In this document: positions 10,529 through 22,145 of the stretch, one piece after another
Layout: every line of letters starts with the position of its first letter
Numbering within the stretch: the first letter of the stretch is position 1
Assembly (NCBI GenBank): GCA_963580455.1
Contig: OY756971.1
Span: forward strand, 16,453,001 to 16,517,000
Source: Euonymus europaeus
Lineage: Eukaryota; Streptophyta; Magnoliopsida; Celastrales; Celastraceae
Length of the DNA: 64,000 nt
Direction of reading: 5' to 3'
Program-made: the position numbers and the translations under genes
The notes under the pieces: generated by a model
What the model was told of the DNA's origin: nothing
The model's database searches: none
What the model saw: the letters and a program-made list of their open reading frames with translations, nothing else

Positions 10529-13500
10529 TCAAGGATTCTTACCTAGAGTCATGAATATGGTCGGGTACTTTTCCCGCATCTCAGACTCCAATTCCCATGT
10601 CGCCTCTTCAACGCTATGATGTTTCCATAACACCTTAACCAAAGCTATCGATTTATTCCGCAACACTTTCTCCTGCCTATCTAGAATTCGCACCGGCTGT
10701 AGAATATAGGTAGCATCCGCATCCACGCTTACAGTGGACCAATCCAATACATGAGTCGGATCGGGTTCGTATTTTCTCAGCATAGACACATGGAATACAT
10801 TGTGCACGCCAGCTAACTGCGGTGGTAAGGCCAAGCGGTATGCCACTTCTCCTACTCGACTCAAAATCTCGAACGGCCCAATATATCTAGGTGTTAATTT
10901 TCCCTGTTTACTGAACCGTTTAAAACCTCTACGAGGACTAACTTTTAGGAACACATGATCTCCAATATTAAATTCTAGTGGCCTCCTTCTCTGATCAGCA
11001 TAGCTCTTTTGACGCGACTGCGCCGTTTGCAGCCTTTTCCGAATCACCTCCACACCTTCTGTGGTTTCTCTAACCAATTCTAGACCCAATAGGTTCTTTT
11101 CTCCAACCTCTGCCCAGCACAACGGTGATCTACACGGTCTTCCATATAATGCTTCATATGGAGCCATTTGAATACTGCTCTGGTAACTGTTATTATACAC
11201 AAACTCCGCGAGAGCTAAGTAGTTCTCCCAATTACCCTTCCAATCTAACACACAGGCTCGAAGCATATCTTCTAATATCTGGATCAATCTCTCACTTTGG
11301 CCATCTGTTTGTGGATGGAATGCTGTACTCATATACAATTGAGTGCCCAAAGCTTGTTGTAAAGTCTCCCAAAATCGAGATGTAAATCTAGGATCACGAT
11401 CAGACACGATAGAACAGGGCACTCCATGTAATTTAACTATCTCTTGCACATATAACCTTCCCAGTTTGTCAACAGAGTCGGTTTTACGTACCGGTAGAAA
11501 ATGAGCTGATTTTGTCAATCTATCGATTACCACCCGCACACTGTCATGTCCACGAGGCGATCGCGGTAAATCTGTGACAAAGTCCATTGTAACATGCTCC
11601 CATTTCCATTCTGCTACTGGCAATGGTTGCAATAACCCTGCACGTTTCTGATGTTCTCCCTTTACCTGCTGACAGGTAAGACATTTACTTACAAATTCGG
11701 CAATATCTCTCTTCATACCTTTCCACCAAAATTGGCGTTTAACATCATGATACATTTTTGTAATTCTGGGATGCATATCAAATTGGGAATGATGTGCTTC
11801 ATTTAAAATATCCCTTCTCAACTCGGTATTTTCCGATACTATCAATTTGTTCCCAAGACGTACACCACCATCCGAACCTCTAACCCAATCCACTTCATTG
11901 ATAATGTCATCAAACCTTTCATCTCGACTCTGAGCCTCAATTACCTTCTGCATTAACATAGGTCGTAATACAAGACTTCCCAAACATATTCTTCCATTCT
12001 GCTCTAAAACCTGCATTCTGAAATTATTTAGTACTTCACCGTTCTCCCATCCTTTCATCGCAACCCATGCCAATTGCGCCTTTCTACTTAATGCATCTGC
12101 TACTACATTAGCTTTGCCCGGATGGTACTGCAATGTGAAATCATAATCTGCTAAATATTCCATCCATCTTCTCTGCCTTTGATTCAATTCTCTCTGCGTA
12201 AATAAGTATTTCAGGCTTTTGTGATCAGACATCACCTCAAACCTTTCACCGTATAAATAGTACCTCCACTGTTTCAAAGCAAAAACCACTGCGGCCAACT
12301 CCAGATCATGAATAGGATAATTCCGTTCATGCGGTCGCAGCAATCTGGATGCATACTCAACCACTCTGTTTCCCTGCATTAGGACACATCCTAAACCAAC
12401 ATTGGAGGCATCACAATATACCTGATAACCCAAATCTCGCTCAGGTATCACGAGTACAGGTGGAGTAATGAGCCTTTGTTTTAACTCCTCAAAAGCATGT
12501 TCACACTCATTAGTCCACAGGAAAGGAACATTCTTACAAGTCAAGTGTGTAAGTGGTGCTGCAATTCTAGAGAAATTTGCAATAAATCTTCGATAATATC
12601 CCGCCAGTCCCAAGAAACTTCGAATTTCTTTAACATTTTTAGGCCTTGGCCACTCTGCTACAGACTTCACCTTGGATGGGTCAACCGCTATACCCTCATG
12701 CGAAATAACATGCCCCAAAAATTTCACTTCTTTCACCCAAAACTCACATTTACTCATTTTTGCATACAATCGATGCTCCCTCAATGTTTGCAACACTATT
12801 CTTAAATGTCGCTCATGCTCCTCCTCCGCGGCCGAGTAAATAAGAATATCATCAATAAACACTACCACAAATTGATCTAGATATGGCCTAAATATTCTCT
12901 GCATCATATCCATAAAAGCAGCTGGAGCATTGGTTAACCCAAAAGGTAATACTAGGAATTCGTAATGCCCGTATCTAGTTCGAAATGCAGTTTTGGCGAC
13001 ATCGTCTTCACGAATCAGCAACTGATGGTACCCAGATCTCAAATCTATTTTTGAATAATAACTGGATCCCTTTAGCTGATCAAACAGATCATTAATTCGC
13101 GGAAGTGGGTATTTATTCTTAATAGTCACCCTATTCAATTGCCTATAGTCAACACACATCCGAAGAGATCCATCCTTCTTCTTTACAAACAGTACAGGAG
13201 CTCCCCATGGTGAACTACTTGGTCTAATAAATCCAAGATCGAGCAATTCTCGCAATTGTTTATTCAATTCTCGTAACTCAGCAGGTGCCATTCGATACGG
13301 AGGTATAGAAATAGGATCAGTACCAGGATATACATCAATAGCATATTCTATTTCCCGTTTCGGGGGTAAACCTGGTAATTCCTCAGGAAACACATCCATA
13401 TACTCATCTATAACTCGTATAGGTGTTTTCTTCCCTTCACTCGGCTCATTAAGAGTCAAGCTTGCCATTCTACACTCAATGTAGTTCGGATTACTGAGGA

Positions 13501-15271
13501 AATGAGTACATGGTTCTTTCTTTGAACCACGTAACCGAACTCTGTCTCCTTCTGGAGTTTCAAATATAATCTTTCGTTCAGCACAAATCAAAACACTCTT
13601 ATGGGCTGACAACCAGTCCATTCCCAGAATTACGTCAAATTCTTGAATGTTAAGCACTTTCAAATCTACTTTTAATTCATAATTTCCAAACTGTAAGGCA
13701 CAATTGTAACATATTCCCTCCACCCAGGTGGTGTACCCCAGTGGAGACTCAACTAGGAATCTTTCCCTCATCGGACTAATTTCCAGTCCAAGAGCTTTTG
13801 CAAATGATTTTGACATAAAAGAATGAGTTGCTCCAGTATCAAATAGAATTCTACCAAAGGTACTGTAAATAATAAAGCTACCTGTCTCCAGTGGAGGAGC
13901 CGGAGTGGTAGTAGCAGTGAGAGCATATGCTCTGGCCTGGGGTCTCAGCGGTGCGGCCTGCTCTACCGAGGCTGACTGTGTCGGCATCGAAGCTGGTCTA
14001 CCCCTACCTCTAGAAGCTGATGCTGCTGTGGATCCAGTACGTGATCCCTGCGCTGATCCACTAGGACATGACCTTGCCGTATGCCCTGTCAATCCACAGC
14101 GGTAACACACACCCTCTCCCTCTCTACGGTGCCAACAATCCCGCGCATAATGACCAGTACGTCCGCAGACATAACATGTCACACTGGACTGTGAACCAGC
14201 ACCTCGACTCTCTCGTCCAGCTCTCCGGGATGATCTAGACCCAGTATGTGAACCCGTACCCCTACTGCTCTGTCCCCGCTGTGATCCCTGGGTACTGAAC
14301 CTGGGACGCTTGGGCTCCCGCCCAGTCTCTCTAGAGGTCTCCCCTCTCCCGCTTGGCGGTGTATCATCAGATCCCACGATACGCACTGCATCCTCGGCTA
14401 CAAAAGCCCTATCCACCACATCCGCATAGGTAGTCAATCTCTGCATCCGGACATGCACAGATAAGGCCGGAAGTAATGCCTTCTCAAATCGAGCTGCCCT
14501 CTCAGCATCAGTAGAAGCAAAACGCTGACCAAATAATGCTAACTCCTCAAATCGAGTCTGGAACTCAGCCACCGTCATCCCAGGGGTCTGTCAAAACTCA
14601 AGGAACTGCTGCGCTAACGAGTCCCTAACAACACCGGGTATAAACCTCTCCTGCATCAACTGTATGAATCTATCCCATAATATAACACCCTGTGCCCTCA
14701 TGAGTGACTCACACCAGGTAAATGCGATACCCTCAAGGAAATGTGATACCAACCGTACTCGACGTTCGGGAGGTATCTGTAAAGTGTCTAGTCGATGCTC
14801 CATCTGTCGAAGCCACTCTGACAGCTGCACTGCATCCATCGCACCTCGATACACCGGCGGTCGCGTCTTTCCGAGCTCAGACAACTCTGTCAGCACTCTC
14901 CTAGTATCTACCTCAGCAACCGCACCCTCAGCTCGGGCCCCCATCTCATCCCCTCTGACTCCTCTCTGTAGATGAGGTAAAAGACCCTCCAACGCAGCCT
15001 GAACAGCAGCACCAAAAATAGTCTGTATATCCGCTAAAGGTACCCCAGGTGCAGGAGTAGTAGGCTCAGGTATATGCTCCTCTGACCCAACCTCAGGCTC
15101 TGGCTCTCCCACATCCGCACTAGCGTGAGAGCTATCCACCGACACCTCCTGCAGCAACTCCGGGTCCTCCTCCTCCTCTATCGGCGGTGCCCATCCCCTA
15201 CCTCTACCTGGTATGATTATCCTACCTCTAGCTCTCCACACTGGGGGTCTACCTCGTCCTCTATCCGCCAT
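10529..15271 (-). pseudogene. Tekay gag-pol polyprotein with a single in-frame stop
   Basis: This single frame of about 1580 codons encodes Gag, protease, RT, RNase H and integrase. It starts at the ATG at 15271, about 120 bases downstream of the primer site. The gag core occupies the first ~230 residues. After a lone TGA at 14591-14593 (probably a former CGA), the same frame runs unbroken for 1349 residues: two CCHC knuckles ([28 protein letters not shown]) near residues 134-170 of that part, protease FDTGATHS near 247, RT with FIDDILIY near 576, RNase H YCDAS near 720, integrase zinc domain near 930-970, the DDE core with MDF, SDRDPRF and SERLIQILE near 1000-1105, and a C-terminal chromodomain ([16 protein letters not shown]). 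The chromodomain is known to target such elements to heterochromatin. Apart from the stop, all catalytic residues look intact. Confidence 0.93.
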
Positions 15272-15391
15272 CTATTAACAAATAACGTCACACAGATAAA
15301 CAACAATATTTATTAAATATACTTTACGTTCTACATACCCGATCGGCTGTGACGCAGGACCGGAACCGATGCACATACCGTCAATCGACTT

Positions 15392-15403
15392 GCTCTGATA
15401 CCA
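15392..15403 (-). other. Primer binding site (tRNA-iMet) of nested Tekay element
   Basis: The minus strand reads TGGTATCAGAGC three bases inside the 5' LTR. It is the standard complement to the 3' end of plant initiator tRNA-Met, which primes minus-strand cDNA. Confidence 0.92.
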
Positions 15404-15406
15404 ACT

Positions 15407-17587
15407 TGTCACGCCCCGACCCCAGGAACTTGACGTGGAATAGGATCATCTACTATTTAAATTAATACCAATCTCCCGTCACCATTTTCTCCTTATACAC
15501 ATATATATATATATAAAAGTACATACTTGCACTCGTATTTATATAAGTATATGTTTGTATATGTATCTATATCTATTAGCAAATAAATACACAATATGTA
15601 TATATATTAAGCAACCATCCGTATATTTAAGTACACATATATAATTTCTCACGCTATCGAAGGAGAGCTCAGCTCTCGGTCTCTGACATCCTAATATAAA
15701 TCTACCATGCGTTTAGAGAGATTAATATATACATATAACGCCTTAAAGCCAAAATGACACCTTTCCCAAAATGGCATCATCTCCTAGCAGCGGTATGTGC
15801 ATCCTATCTAGCAGTCTGGCCCCCATCGTCAGCTCGATCAACCCTACTAGGCTCACCTGGAAAAAGAACATAAACACGGGAGTGTGCCGAAGCTCAGTAG
15901 GAAATGCCACAATTTCGATAATCGAACGACTGCACTAAATAATAATTAAAGCATCACACCATTAACCATAATAATCAAATTAAATTTCTCTTCTTTTTTT
16001 TTTAAACTAGGATACTCCTCTAGTTCCGTCACTCCAGAACCCCCTTAGTCCGCCCTCATCGCCGGAATCACCATCTTCTGCCTTCCGACCTCATCGTCGG
16101 TGTTACTTTACTCACCTCCGACCTCTTCGCCGGATTCACTTTATTCACACTTTGACCTCTCCGACCTCATCGTCGGGGTCTCTCCACGAGTAAGGAAGGT
16201 TGACACTTTCTTCAACCCGGGCTTACTACCCTTCACTATGTGGCCGCATAGCGAATCCCTACTCGGATTATTTTTTCTCACTGTACGTACAGGATCACCA
16301 TTTGTTCACACACCTCAACCATTTTCTTCCCCGTTTCACTACCTCTTCCGCCTCTGTCCACGCTCACATTAAAGATTCCAACACGGCATTACAAGTAATT
16401 TTTCCAAGCCACATCAAGCCACAACATTAATTCATACTATCAACATCACCAATTTAAATATCAACTAACTTCCCAAAGACAGTTGACAACAACACTCGTT
16501 ACTAATTTTATAATTCTCAATTGCAACTAACAGCACAACTCAATGATTAAGCCAAAACACCTACTCATGCCATTCACCCAATTTGGGCAGGGACACCCAG
16601 CAACACGTCTATACCATATGTGAGTCTCGTCTTAATAAATTCCAATGCACACATAAGTCATTCTCAAATATATAAACATATCTACATATATATATATATA
16701 TATCACTCTTCATCATGTTATTCGAAGATAAAGAACTGGATGTATTGCCCATATTAAAATGTTAACTATCAAGCTTCACGTATATCTAGAGGAACCTAAT
16801 GCTTATATGAGTGTACTCTATATTTTTATATATACATATACAATATCAGCTCGTATAATACAGCAAACTCTTACGAATTCAGTTTGTTCCTTTTTGTTTT
16901 TTTTTTATTATTTCTTCTTTCAATATTGCAGTACCCCCTAGCTCACAATCAACCAGCTTGTCGAGCCTAAGAGTTGTGTAAATACACCATAAAAGCAACT
17001 ACCAAGAAAATTCTACACCAACTCCATCTTGTGATCTAGCACACACAACATTAACACTTCAAGAATCCTATTCAAGAATCTCATCTAAATAACAACAAAG
17101 CAAAGATCACCAAAATTGGACATCTCCTACCTTATTATGCACCCTTGCCTTCAATGAAATTTCTTCAACCAAGTTCCTCCCACTTTCTCTGTTTTTTTCT
17201 CGTCTCTTCCAGTAGCTTCTCCTTCCCTTTTCTTTTTGTTTTGTTTTTTTTTTTCTTTGTTTTCGTTTTCTATTGTTCTTTTTTTTTTTGTTTTGTTTTA
17301 TCCTAAGGACCAAGCTTGCTGGGCAAGCTTTTCTTTTTGTTTAGTTTAGTTTTAACTAGGAACCAAGCTTGCTGGGCAAGCTTTTCGTGTTTTTTTTTTT
17401 TTTTTTCTTCTTCTTCTAACCTCATGAAGATTAGTATGTACAAAAACACCCCTCCACCACTACTTTCAAGATTTAGTGGTTTAGTTCTACTTACTAACAA
17501 TTTAATGAACCCAATATGCACATAATCATTATACCCGCGTCACTATCTTATTGATCGGTCATGCCATGTTGGGGCCAGGATATCACA
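15407..17587 (-). repeat. 5' LTR of nested Tekay element
   Basis: The 2181-bp LTR carries TG..CA ends and abuts the tRNA-iMet primer site. It is nearly identical to 8293-10483, with scattered single substitutions (for example near 15477, 15815 and 15885) and shorter T runs near 17240 and 17393. No clear TATA position was assigned. Confidence 0.95.
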
Positions 17588-17592
17588 CATTA

Positions 17593-17881
17593 AACCTTGC
17601 CTTTGTGTTGCGGCGACAAAAGTTAAGGGAACAAATTGTCTCACATATGATTGCAGGAATTGGATTTGTACCCCGCTCTACTTGATTGAAGAGCTTCATT
17701 ACTCTTCCTTCCACATATCCTTGAGTGCAAGGAAACAACACTGCTCCATATATCGCAAGAGCCAATGCTGACTGTCCTAACACTGTCTGGGATTTTTTCT
17801 CAACATGCTTTATTAATTCATCAATTGGGAAGCACCATTTTCCCCCTTTGTATGATCCCATCTTCCTGACATTTTCGATTT
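17593..17881 (-). pseudogene. Ogre ORF1, middle portion (DUF7745-like)
   Basis: This segment lies between the Tekay insertion (right boundary CATTA) and the SINE cluster (left TSD GATTT). The minus-strand frame reads about 95 residues, with ALALAIYGAVLFPCTQGYV, then FNQVERGTNPIPAIICET and SLNFCRRNTKARF. These are hallmark pieces of the plant DUF7745-type domain. Both flanking segments (19004-19453 and 8287 downward) continue in register once the insertions and one copy of each target duplication are ignored, showing that all three are one former gene. Confidence 0.75.
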
Positions 17882-19003
17882 TGTGACGACCCGGCCCAGC
17901 TCGACAGCCCATCTGGCCCGCCCGGCACCGCGGCCTCACATTCAGGCTCCATGGGCCCTACCCCAACCCATCCCTTGACTCCACACTTAAGTGATTTACC
18001 AAGGAGGTTGTTGGTGCTAGGAGTCGAACTCCTCAACACCCTGGCTTAGTTGGTAGCATATGGTGCCAAGGGCCCTATGTTAAAGGGTGTTGAGGAGTTC
18101 GACTCCTAGCACCAACAACCTCCTTGGTAAATCACTTAAGTGTGGAGTTAAGGGATGGATTGGGGGTAGGGCCCATGGAGCCTGAATGTGAGGCCGCGGT
18201 GCCGGGCGGGCCAGATGGGCTGTCGAGCTGGGCCGGGTCGTCACAGAAAAATTACCTTTTTATAAGCTTCCCCACCCAGACACGGGCCCGTGGGTACTCA
18301 CTCAGGGCCATGACCCAGGCAGCCCAACCCATCACTCCCCGCAGGCGAGTAGGTTGTTGGAGGTAGAGCTCGAACTCCTCACCTCCCTTTAACATAGGGG
18401 CCATGCCCAACTATGCCACCAACTAAGTGAGTGCCCAACTATGCCAGCCAGTTGGTGGCATAGTTGGGCATGGCCCCTATGTTAAAGGGAGGAGTTCGAG
18501 CTCTACCTCCAACAACCTACTCGCCTGCGGGGAGTGATGGGTTGGGCTGCCTGGGCCATGGCCCTGAGTGAGTACCCACGGGCCCGTGTCTGGGTAGGGA
18601 AGCTTATAAAAAGGTAGTTTTTCTGTGACGACCCGGCCCAGCTCGACAGCCCATCTGGCCCGCCCGGCACCGCGGCCTCACATTCAGGCTCCATGGGCCC
18701 TACCCCCAACCCATCCCTTGACTCCACACTTAAGTGATTTACCAAGGAGGTTGTTGGTGCTAGGAGTCGAACTCCTCAACACCCTTTCGATGGGCACCCC
18801 CATCACCAACTAAGCCATGGCTTAGTTGGTAGCATATGGTGCCAAGGGCCCTATGTTAAAGGCTAGGTGAGGAGTTCGACTCCTACTAGCAACAACCCGG
18901 GCAGATGGCCAGAGGGGTTGGGGGTGGGACCCATGGAGTCTGAATGTGAGGCCGCGGTGCCGGGCGGACCAGATGGGCTGTCGAGCTGGGCCGGGTCGTC
19001 ACA
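17882..19003. mobile_element. Palindromic cluster of six tRNA-derived SINE-like units
   Basis: This 1122-bp insertion in Ogre ORF1 starts TGTGACGACCCGG and ends CCGGGTCGTCACA, with a 5-bp duplication GATTT at 17877-17881 and 19004-19008. Inside are three head-to-head inverted pairs: family 1 reverse/forward (about 17882-18041 and 18042-18246), family 2 reverse/forward (about 18247-18430 and 18440-18623), then family 1 reverse/forward again (about 18624-18817 and 18818-19003). Forward units carry RNA polymerase III A boxes (TGGCTTAGTTGG at 18042 and 18818; TGGCATAGTTGG at 18456) and B boxes (GTTCGACTC at 18097 and 18874; a weaker GTTCGAGCT at 18494). The whole is symmetric about position ~18435 and GC-rich compared with its surroundings. 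It could be a foldback element or a stack of SINE insertions. Confidence 0.8.
18042..18105 (+). promoter_or_regulatory. Pol III A and B boxes of a family-1 SINE-like unit
   Basis: The A box TGGCTTAGTTGG (18042-18053) fits TRGYNNARNNGG exactly and the B box GTTCGACTC (18097-18105) fits GWTCRANNC exactly. Their spacing of about 44 bases is tRNA-like. The same pair recurs at 18818-18829 and 18874-18882. This points to descent from a tRNA promoter; transcription is not shown. Confidence 0.65.
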
Positions 19004-19453
19004 GATTTCACGCTCCACAACTCTAGCAACAATCTTTTCAGCACACATGTTTTCATGAAAATAATACATTTTTGTATTATGAGGCGATAATTGCAGCATC
19101 TGAGCATATTCCTCAATTGTGGGTGAGAAATCTATCTGCTCAAATGTGAAACATTTGTATGCTGGGTCCCAATAGGGAATTGCTGCCTGAAGTAATGTCA
19201 CTAGTGCAGCAACCTTTAATAAATTTCCAAGAAGACCATATTTTTGAGAAAATTCCGGGCCCAATTTCTGACTTTCATGTGTCCACAAACTTACTAAGCG
19301 TGGCCAGGAGGACCCCTGAAATTCTGTTTTCATTACATTTGGCAATATGGCATCCTCCTTCAAGCTATCCCCATATTCAAATTGCATCTTACTCAGCTCC
19401 TCCCTTACATCATATATGTCAACTTTCTCACAAGTGGGAATCTTTGATGCCAT
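19004..19453 (-). pseudogene. Ogre ORF1, N-terminal portion (DUF7745-like)
   Basis: The frame starts at the ATG at 19453 and reads about 150 residues, including WPRLVSLWTHESQKLGPEFS, YGLLGNLLKV, ALVTLLQAAIPYWDP and FTFEQIDFSPTIEEY, up to VVEREI where the SINE cluster interrupts it. This is the usual N-terminal part of plant DUF7745-type proteins. The start lies about 610 bases inside the primer site, consistent with being the first ORF of the element. Downstream residues at 18863-19003 belong to the insertion, not to the protein. Confidence 0.75.
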
Positions 19454-20065
19454 TTAGTTGATAGATGTGTTGAAAATATTATCAAACCAAATTGCAATGA
19501 CTGTGCCTATGTGGATATAATGGAAAGAAAGTTCAAAAAAAAAAACAAGAAATCATTAGTAGAGGATAAAAATAGGGAAATAAAAACTTAGCATTAAATA
19601 ATAATTTCCATAAAAATTGAAATATGTACACGGGGATAACCTAAATTTCTAAAGGTTTTGAGCATGGATCTAGGGCTTGCAAGGTGCATGGATAGGTTTT
19701 TCTAACTATCTCTCGAGGTCCCGGATCATGTTGCTTTTAAATCCCAACTATTGATACAAAAGCCCTCCCTTAACTTTTAAGAGAGGTCAATCCGGTGAGG
19801 ATGTTTTCCACTATCCATGCGGAGACGGAATCTCACGAGAATAGCGGTCAACCCTCTCTAATACTACAGGTATGAGCCCGGGTGGTAGGCTATTTTTGTG
19901 CATGTGAATGTATGAAAATTGAAATATGAACAAACAGGAAATAACTGCACATAATGTTTTTTTTTTAAAAACATCTTTCAAAAAGAAATAAAGATAGCCA
20001 ACCAATTAATCATATAGGCTTGGCCCTCTTCATTTTTTTAATATATATATAAAAAAAACCTGGTG
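19454..20065 (-). other. Ogre 5' untranslated leader
   Basis: About 610 bases lie between the primer site and the ORF1 start. They are AT-rich with short A and T runs and carry no open frame of note. By position this is the transcribed leader, which may contain the packaging signal. Confidence 0.5.
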
Positions 20066-20083
20066 TCCCCAGCAGAGTCGCCA
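20066..20083 (-). other. Primer binding site (tRNA-Arg type) of Ogre element
   Basis: The minus strand reads TGGCGACTCTGCTGGGGA two bases after the LTR end. This 18-mer is the primer site typical of Ogre/Tat elements (tRNA-Arg). A partial copy, GGTGGCGACTCTG, lies just inside the LTR near 20106-20120, as is common in this lineage. Confidence 0.85.
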
Positions 20084-20946
20084 TCTGTATCAACCGGCAT
20101 AAAAAACAGAGTCGCCACCAATTGAATTAATGAGTGCAATTGGACACTTAAAATACTTACGAACCAGAAATGAGGGTACGAGAGTCGATTGAGTGTGGGG
20201 AAGGTATTAGGCACCCCACAACTCCTGTTTAAAACAGTTACTGAATTAATTGGTTGGTCATCTTAATAAAAACTTGTTCTCTGCAAGATATGATTATTTT
20301 GAAATAAATGGATCTATTTAGAAAATGTTATCAACTTATGATAGTTTTTTGTTATAAAAGATCTCAATAACAATTTCATATAAGATTAAATATTATATCA
20401 ATTTATGATAGATTGGATTTTAAGACATACCAACCTATGATATGGAAAAATGAATTTTGTTTTAAAAATTAAAATATATTTGAAAGGAAATTGGATTGAA
20501 ATTCAACATACCAACCTATGATATGGAAAAGTTAATTTTATATTTCATTTTAATAATACAAATTTATTTTTTATTGAATTAAATACTTGAATGATACAAA
20601 ATTATAATCCTGAATTTCTCTTAACTTATAACAATCTTTAAGAATACCAACTCATGATAATCCTTTGATTTCTAAATCGCTACTGTATGATAACAAATGA
20701 ATTTATAAATACTCACTTACGATATTTGAGTATGATTTAAGAACATCAACTATTGACATCTCTAAAATCTAAACTAAACCAGTATAATTCATAATTCAAA
20801 TAAAAATCAGCTCATGATCTTTTGAAAATTAAAATAATATACATTTAAATTAACTCCACATATACACCTTATAATAAAACTCAAATAATAAAATGTCCAA
20901 ATTATTCATGTCATTCGAACGAATAAATTACCCTATTTGAAGGGCG

Positions 20947-20989
<43 letters not shown>

Positions 20990-21339
20990 TATCAAAAGAT
21001 ATAACAATAATATCATCACAATTAAATTTCACATTATCCGGTCCGAAACAAAATTTCAATGCATTATAACTGCGTAACAACAAATTCAACAAACAAAATA
21101 AAGGAGATTGTAATTTAATCTATCAAAGCAAATATACTATTGTTCAAAGTTTATGAAAATGTAATTGCTGACTTTTAGATGGGAGTCATTTAATCAAATG
21201 TAATATATGCATTATTTCGAGACAAACTTTTAGTATCTATTGGATTTAATTTCAAAAATACCAACTTATGGTAGTAAATTATTAACAATTCATTATCCCA
21301 TTATCAAACTTACCCATACATGCATCATATTCACCTACA

Positions 21340-21760
21340 CATATAATATATATGATATACATATTATATACACACACACACCAACACATATAATATATAT
21401 ATATGTAACATCACACATACAATAATATAGTCTATATATATATAACATATCCATATACACACACGACACACACACACACCCACACATATAATATATATAT
21501 GTAACATCACACATACAATAATATAGTCTGTATATATACACACGACACACACACACCCATACATATAATATATATATATATATGTAACATCACACATACA
21601 ATAATATAGTATATATATATATATATACGACACACACACAACCATACATATAATATATATATATATGTAACATCACACATACAATATATATATATATATG
21701 TATATATATACACACGACACACACACCCACACATATAATATATATGTATATTTAATAATA
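21340..21760. repeat. TA/CA minisatellite inside the Ogre LTR
   Basis: There are about four to five copies of an 80-95-base unit built from GTAACATCACACATACAATA, a TA run, ACACGACACACACAC and CCACACATATAAT. The long frames it produces on both strands are compositional artefacts. Confidence 0.85.
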
Positions 21761-21893
21761 ATAATAATAACAAATGTGATATATAAATTGAAAACACAAA
21801 CTAATACTCTTGAGGTCGTTTTGTAAGAAAGTACCATAAAGATATGCGTGTACGTGTAAAAAACAATAACAAAGTAATAACAATATCAAGCAT

Positions 21894-22145
21894 TAAAACT
21901 TCTGGGCTTGATAACCACAGGTGACAAAGCCAACTGTTTGTGGCGCCGTCGAAGTTTAAAAAATAAAAAGCGAAATAAAAATAATAATAAAAAAAAGAAC
22001 TTAAACAATAAAGGCGGTAGAACCAGCCATATAAGATATTATTGAAGTAGTAAAACTTCTGGGCTTGATAACCACAGGTGGCAAAGTCAACCGTTTGTGG
22101 CGCCGTCGAAGTTTAAAGAATAAAAAGTAAGATAAGAACATAAAA
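21894..22145. repeat. Two ~157-bp tandem units in the Ogre LTR
   Basis: The segment starting AAAACTTCTGGGCTTGATAA recurs with a 157-base offset (21894 and 22051). Each copy carries a TTTGTGGCGCCGTCGAAG core. The copies differ at a few positions. It is a duplication within the LTR of unknown role. Confidence 0.8.

Larger units (their letters stand above)
8293..17587 (-). mobile_element. Tekay/Del-lineage chromovirus (Ty3/Gypsy), complete, nested in Ogre ORF1
   Basis: This is a 9295-bp element with LTRs at 8293-10483 (3') and 15407-17587 (5'), both starting TGTCACGCC and ending ATATCACA. It is flanked by a perfect 5-bp target duplication CATTA (8288-8292 and 17588-17592). The minus-strand order is 5' LTR, tRNA-iMet primer site, gag, protease, RT, RNase H, integrase with chromodomain, polypurine tract, 3' LTR. 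The LTRs differ by only a small number of substitutions plus length changes in T and TA runs, so the insertion is young compared with its host element. One stop interrupts gag-pol. Confidence 0.95.

Noticed and set aside
13905..14105. Plus-strand 66-codon frame opposite the Tekay zinc knuckles
   Set aside because: It is a shadow of the well-supported gag-pol frame on the other strand.
18042..18105. True tRNA gene
   Set aside because: A and B boxes are exact, but the sequence between and around them does not form a cloverleaf, and the units are arranged in inverted pairs within a mobile insertion.
21335..21797. Several overlapping 60-95-codon Tyr/Ile/Cys-rich frames on the minus strand
   Set aside because: They arise from the TA/CA minisatellite, which lacks stops in several frames. 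There is no motif and no codon pattern.
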